A DNA stretch of 10,772 bases from an uncultured Spirochaetaceae bacterium (GTDB taxonomy: Bacteria > Spirochaetota > Spirochaetia > Treponematales > UBA12059): positions 1 through 10,772 of the forward strand of contig CALKWG010000215.1 of assembly GCA_938004315.1 (NCBI GenBank), in the 5' to 3' direction. Shown here one piece after another: positions 10,101-10,772 of this stretch (position 1 is the stretch's first letter; each line of letters begins with the position of its first letter). Under the pieces are notes generated by a model. That model was not told where the DNA came from, did no database searches, and saw only the letters and a program-made list of their open reading frames with translations. The translations under genes and the position numbers were made by a program.

Positions 10101-10772
10101 CCGACCCTACGCCGTCGTCATGAACGCGGGCAGCGACATCGTGCAACATGTAGCGTTCTTAAATACCGGCGATCTTACGCTGGGGGATGCCGTCGGCGAT
10201 GACTTTAGGTTCAGGGCCGGCATGAGCTCATTGGCCGCCGGCACGAATACTCTCCAAGGCATCGTCCGGACCGACGGTAGCAATTTAGAGGATATTCAAC
10301 TCGCTAGTCTTAGCGTCGGCGCAGCCGGCTTGACGCTGAACGCTGGCACCGGCGCGGCGAACACCGGACGCGTCGTGATCACGGGCACCGCAGCCATAGC
10401 CGCTAACCGGACCCTAGACGTCGCATCATCGCGTTTCAATATCAACATTATCGATATTGCCGATCTTGGCGTCTTTAGGCTGACGGGGCTCCAGACTGAG
10501 CACACGATCTCGACGATGGATCTCGACTCCGGTATCACCGAATACTACGGCGTCGCCGTCGGCCAGGTTTTTTCAACCGGTATCGGCGCAGCTGGGAACC
10601 GCTATCACGACCTCCGCATCAACGCTAATCTCGGCATCCGCATGGAGATCGCCGGGGACATTGATATCGTACGGGATGTGCATATACAGAGCGGTAGGTT
10701 GGACGCTGATGCGAACGACGTTAACATCACGGTAGGCCGTAACTGGCAAAATGATGTCGGCTTCAATGGCTT
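1090..10772 (+). CDS. Giant secreted repetitive surface protein (haemagglutinin/adhesin-like), C-terminus outside window
   Basis: One uninterrupted frame of 3,227 codons plus two bases, starting at an ATG with a good ribosome binding site and still open at the window end. The product probably acts at or beyond the outer membrane in adhesion or biofilm contact; this is inferred from architecture. Order of parts: Sec signal peptide (1-23), an unrecognised aromatic-rich domain (24-319), a Big_1-like Ig domain (320-429), a beta-type linker (430-570), a WSGATDTSW module (571-656), tandem units of about 85-89 residues (669-900), a long Gly/Ala/Thr solenoid with LSDAELDRI-type repeats (937-1994), GAGAGNI repeats (1186-2413), F-x-N-T-G repeats (2295-3099), then the first tandem family again (from 3151). 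The mature part has no cysteine that I can find, and only one lysine between residues 947 and 2408. No N-terminal TPS (two-partner secretion) domain is apparent, so it does not look like a classical FHA. An autotransporter barrel or sorting domain, if any, lies downstream. Free use of ATA, TTA and CTA differs from the neighbouring synthetase gene. The surface repeat protein call is firm; the adhesin function is inferred. Confidence 0.92.
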   Translation, partial: MSRRARFSLLASVISLCTFTLSAQSLMPAGTGNYLQVTGDTANGDRDRFMVLFYEVPAIMSSTLYFAIDHPGNTGVAPDTGGTGSWTYHLIGGNGTLSSTNSRQLTFLDLNEASTGTILDTRSYTNQTGWHYFSGVSPSQGELIGNKRYFKIVAEAPIGNGGKNGFRTEVSFVSSGTPTGSSDIRAFAYGWTLALLNRTIAPNTWSLYPFVPDNATGNIESWNFDLDTAEILRLYNKDAVLVGDSSTGIPAPMNRSASDVSASTPFSVAGQTNGTWRLEITENAQGPGDGINTTEFWHAGTSPAETYRTYASAYTPTPADRVTITPTSASAISGGSTSINLQIVDSAGNPVPYTRNVYVTVNGSASISPDNNGTTQTELIATNADGLATISIGDPAAETVTLNVYWDGTGGSSALASPGSGTGSYIFQASLPPTISSASNLTFMQGAAANLPAITIRAQGANSIVSGQSIVLSLSGSATANFNTAITPDKSGSGSVKTGAVTVALGTITIPVTVNFANGETLTLGSVTPAAFTTTNTAGTASLRVTADGGTNYSYDDKIITIVDSNPTFSWSGATDTSWTTGSNWAGGVAPSANNGSENVIIPTNGFARYPVLPGVAWSINQLSISSGASLTIGGNNLTIGGTFNNDGTLIISGAGRPSKMDTDSGLVRYTVAGGTITDFGANDYYDLELTGTGTFSLSGQYKGNGTINVGSNAGLDLAAWDVANSGIITNAGRIRLNGNAQAFPAGNLVNNAASVIEYYGGTGAFTAGASYARLEITGGSRTAGADLSVSETVLVSLGAVFDLSTRALTGATGFTNNGSVRISGGGQTIAGVKTNGSASTVEYNGTGAGLAWGNAYHHLTLSGTGNYPAAGNISIAGNLSVGGSAGISALSLRTISAATVDISTTASYGLDANGGPLVLAAPLNTGIGLGGGAGAFSLSDVELGKIRADGLTVQASGTGAIALSGVTAGGTANTGLVVITGAAALTITGTNTFASGLTASTTLPAGISLGGVTELIGGAGSAITLGSLAAGANSLTLTADELDFSGGAGSVTGSGALTIRPVTLARQVTVNNGLGGTLSLQAADIAAISGGGFSSLTIGRANGTGLVEIAAALNFSTASLILEGDDATPALIRVDTNLTNIAAGGSISFRAPVRLGADVTTNSGLIEYQRAVTVRDGFSPTVSSGAGAGNISFAATNGTINGTAGGGNETLSLNAGTGAVSLGAAIGGIAALHDLSITSGAALALPNITLTNDFTLTVGGVAQTISQTAATALIVPGTLSLNASGVITLAETGNAFGTLGSVTRGGAFTLYDSAGGLTVTGPVSGGTTTNTVTITVAAGNLAINGNITATTAGGGIILVADGMNIGGAVSISAGAGPVTLYPFTTGTAINLGTGVGGLDLSDAELDRIFTTTGLLTIGRTTHTGLITISGETVSPANTAGGLALVNRTGGIAVDSDLTAAGGLSLTANGGPVITGAILGGAGILSTTTGNIVLNAATGIGDIGTLTRARVNAAGTISATNTTSGDLFLAPTGNATVGVAGFGLSQWPGGALRIDAGGHLVIGGDVNAGAGSLELNADGTITRTAGTLTAATMRLGTSGTATTIGDSAAARIITAATTLLDARSSTGAGVFMQNTGNVNITAQATAGAIDILNTGMTASAAGGFISGTTVTVSSSGTLSVGHVLTGPTGVSLIVTGAGGLFSHMAGTIDGTDAPISIVADDMSLAGAGIGSAAADIVTLRPQTAARLITIGANTVGTLGLTDAELDTVAGTLVLGAISHAGNIVIDGGTTRAGAVELATTGQISTAAGTIDADSLLIRAGGNVTLTSAVSNLAATHIGAVSPSMAITNTKAGGLTVTTVRGVNGIATNGGNLTLSETLGAMNVSQPIATGAGTLALTLQGAGALLSTNATGTLSATNAALTLTADDMAVSGAIGAGNGRVILRNFSTARPVTLGAAGGGSLSLLDAELDQVTTTGVLELGRNDASASGAVTVGGPIGPAGATVLAITTGAGISGPAHTITVANLALRAAGVINVSIAATNLSATTSSGGMTIASASGFAIGAVDTLTGVTSESGQTITLSAGAGVTQSQAINAGASGGLRLAGTGPFTLEHTANQTGTIAAGLTAAAAALSYVDADAFAVGTVGGTNGITTNGGSVTLNTQSGAAISLSYGPTAIAATGVPDGGTVTFQDPVILTTSTAITTGAGAGNIVFNSTLRGTTADMETLSLTAGSGSVAFVGAVGATQLGTLTIVSAAGGVSATTTLAAASVSITNGGAVDLNGAVTAPGGFASAGTNFYNTGAAITTTGTDITISHSGAVTIGAQLSSGAGNIDLDSGASTTNLGANATTTGGFVRFRSAVSLAADIVVGAGAGNVTFDGTVVAATANLWGLTVNSTGTTRFNGAVGATRLKHLATNAGGTTELNAASFRTGGAGGISFGDDVTLVTNATLDAAAAGAIGIGGSVSGVGRSLAIANGASANLAGSVGSVGNLLASVVLDATIATTGAFAFNGGLYATTFTVNAGTAAYGVTLGGGGQVTNLVTFNNTGALTIVNGFNFIGGASKTTIGIKTLAGIISANNANLDFGTAGSVTINGDATIDPGTGTITLTGVIATISATRTLQLGAGGATTINTGAITGVAPNAHLTINTTGVAALGAVGTNMGTVNVQQSGGTSFASLNAASFNIMDTAAGASVTVSGNLTVGTSMSAGVGTGAYHVSILGPINTIAGTTNFANAGALTVQGATQFTAGASKLAGAKNFSGTITATGVSSLNFGTAGTVTIIGDASFGGTTGTVTLWDTVINDGFTLNLGNGAATIFSVRSLIGQAGGAVSNLIIQNLGANATVTNAVGPLAEIGTVTVTKSGGTVAFQGNFEAASLLPGAGAYNLSFTGALNQVSAAVSFLNTGTTTIGDQATDSFLFNDGVTATAGPKTIAGYLRTSDDAIAFQTTSTTLSANAFIESGSAAADFGAISDGGSGYVLTMHENAAGSTGTVTFGGFVALGDLVSYARPYAVVMNAGSDIVQHVAFLNTGDLTLGDAVGDDFRFRAGMSSLAAGTNTLQGIVRTDGSNLEDIQLASLSVGAAGLTLNAGTGAANTGRVVITGTAAIAANRTLDVASSRFNINIIDIADLGVFRLTGLQTEHTISTMDLDSGITEYYGVAVGQVFSTGIGAAGNRYHDLRINANLGIRMEIAGDIDIVRDVHIQSGRLDADANDVNITVGRNWQNDVGFNG
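1159..2046 (+). other. Unrecognised aromatic-rich N-terminal domain
   Basis: Residues 24-319 are quite unlike the rest: rich in Trp, Tyr and Phe, with normal Lys, Arg and acidic content and few repeats. Visible stretches include DRDRFMVLFYEVP, TLYFAIDHPGN, GSWTYHLIGGNG, IESWNFDLDT and GTWRLEITENAQGPGD. The alternating pattern suggests beta-sandwich folds, possibly two. The GTWRLEITE...GDG part recalls pre-peptidase C-terminal or P-domain-like sandwiches, but the match is too weak to name. It could be the exposed binding head or a cap of the solenoid. Confidence 0.6.
2047..2376 (+). other. Bacterial Ig-like (Big_1-like) domain in the giant protein
   Basis: Residues 320-429 begin with DRVTITPTSASAISGGSTSI, continue with LQIVDSAGNPVP, a VYVTVNGSASISP strand and the TNADGLATISI stretch typical of the invasin/intimin type of Ig domain. 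Such domains act as rigid spacers on bacterial surface proteins. The following residues 430-570 (2377-2799) look like a second, more divergent beta domain with the strand pattern LTFMQGAAANLPAITIRAQG. Confidence 0.6.
2800..3057 (+). repeat. WSGATDTSW module with beta-strand ladder
   Basis: Residues 571-656 show the signature WSGATDTSWTTGSNW, then VIIP, YPVLPG, and the ladder SISSGASLTIGG, LTIGGTFNNDGTLIISG. This order is common in large secreted proteins of Bacteroidetes and spirochaetes, where it opens a right-handed beta-helix-like region. It marks the change from globular N-terminal domains to the repeat fibre. Confidence 0.65.
3091..3780 (+). repeat. Tandem repeats of about 85-89 residues (Y-x-G-T-G ... 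Y-x-x-L type)
   Basis: Three units can be aligned by eye. They start near 3094 (RYTVAGGTITDFGANDYYDL), 3361 (EYYGGTGAFTAGASYARLEI) and 3616 (EYNGTGAGLAWGNAYHHLTL), spaced 267 and 255 bases. Each runs Tyr, Gly-rich turn, an aromatic pair, LxLxG, then SVxGxLxVxxGAxxxL and, in the middle unit, TNNGSVRISGGG. A fourth member starts at 10540 at the far end of the window. Confidence 0.6.
3898..7071 (+). repeat. Five LSDAELDRI-type repeats
   Basis: Copies at 3898-3987 (SLSDVELGKI), 4321-4425 (SLQAADIAAI, divergent), 5281-5382 (LSDAELDRI), 6361-6450 (LTDAELDTV) and 6967-7071 (LLDAELDQV). The consensus is L-S-D-A-E-L-D-x-I, about four residues, G-x-L-x-I-G, about five residues, G-x-I-x-I-x-G. This element is familiar from very large haemagglutinin-like proteins of diderm bacteria, where the short acidic helix interrupts a solenoid. 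Spacing is irregular: 423, 960, 1080 and 606 bases. The units are embedded among other sequence and are not tandem. DNA identity between copies is low, so the array looks old. Confidence 0.7.
4645..8328 (+). repeat. Three GAGAGNI / GAVG composite repeats
   Basis: Copies at 4645-4803, 7696-7839 and 8188-8328. Each has GAGAGNI(V)xF, a G-T stretch, L-x-L-x-A-G-T/S-G-x-V or an equivalent strand, then G-A-(V/I)-G and L-x-x-L. Each is preceded by a strand with F-R/Q-x-x-V or R-A-P-V and L. The last two copies are 492 bases apart and continue with an AGG motif. Related GAVG/GSVG segments without the GAGAGNI half stand near 8530, 9046 and 9616. These are beta-solenoid-type repeats as in filamentous-haemagglutinin-like proteins. 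Confidence 0.6.
7972..10386 (+). repeat. F-x-N-T-G repeat array
   Basis: Copies begin at 7972 (FYNTG), 8710 (FNNTG), 9274 (FANAG), 9781 (FLNTG) and 10156 (FLNTG), spaced 738, 564, 507 and 375 bases. The last two read FLNTGTTTIGD and FLNTGDLTLGD, then D-x-F-x-F, a G-x-x-x-x-A-G turn and an R-T-D/S pair. The 8710 and 9274 copies share further landmarks at exactly the same 564-base offset. GAVG-like segments precede four of the five copies by about 160-230 bases, so the larger unit is a composite of the two. Confidence 0.6.
10540..10772 (+). repeat. Return of the N-terminal tandem repeat family
   Basis: From residue 3151 the protein reads EYYGVAVG, then an aromatic NRYHDLRI segment, AGDIDIVRDVHIQSG, and VGRNWQND. 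This matches the layout of the units at 3361 and 3616 (EYYGGTG, YARLEI, LSVSETVLVSLG). Trp, Lys-poor charge and His content also return to the style of the N-terminal part. The unit is cut by the window end. Confidence 0.5.

Overview
The window holds two protein-coding genes, transcribed away from each other and both cut by the window edges. On the minus strand, positions 787 to 1 encode the N-terminal 262 residues of an AMP-dependent acyl-CoA synthetase (long-chain fatty acid-CoA ligase type). On the plus strand, one reading frame opens at 1090 and runs without a stop to the last base at 10772. That is at least 3,227 residues of a secreted, highly repetitive, Gly/Ala/Thr/Ser-rich surface protein of the haemagglutinin/adhesin type. 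I read this frame codon by codon and found no internal stop and no frameshift.

Organism: the giant protein starts with a Sec signal peptide and then carries beta-solenoid-type repeats, which points to a diderm (Gram-negative-type) bacterium. The synthetase resembles, from memory, those of spirochaetes (Treponema/Spirochaeta group). Giant proteins that mix WSGATDTSW-type, LSDAELDRI-type and GAGAGNI-type repeats occur there and in several other diderm phyla. The spirochaete guess is tentative. The synthetase gene is clearly GC-rich at third positions, while the giant gene uses ATA, TTA and CTA freely, especially in its first kilobase.

Layout: 1-787, synthetase (minus). 788-1089, divergent intergenic region with two ribosome binding sites, weak promoter candidates, short perfect palindromes and a G7 tract. 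1090-1158, signal peptide. 1159-2046, aromatic-rich N-terminal domain that I do not recognise. 2047-2376, bacterial Ig-like (Big_1-like) domain. 2377-2799, a further beta-type linker domain. 2800-3057, a WSGATDTSW module. 3091-3780, tandem repeats of about 85-89 residues. 3898-7071, long low-lysine solenoid with five LSDAELDRI-type repeats. 4645-8328, three GAGAGNI repeats. 7972-10386, F-x-N-T-G repeats, two of which sit in an exactly in-register 188-residue duplication. 10540 to the end, the tandem repeat family of the N-terminal part returns. The C-terminus, which would show the anchoring or secretion route, lies outside the window.

Nothing suggests that the two genes act together. They only share a divergent control region. 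All other open frames, including a 568-codon one on the minus strand, are antisense shadows of these two genes.
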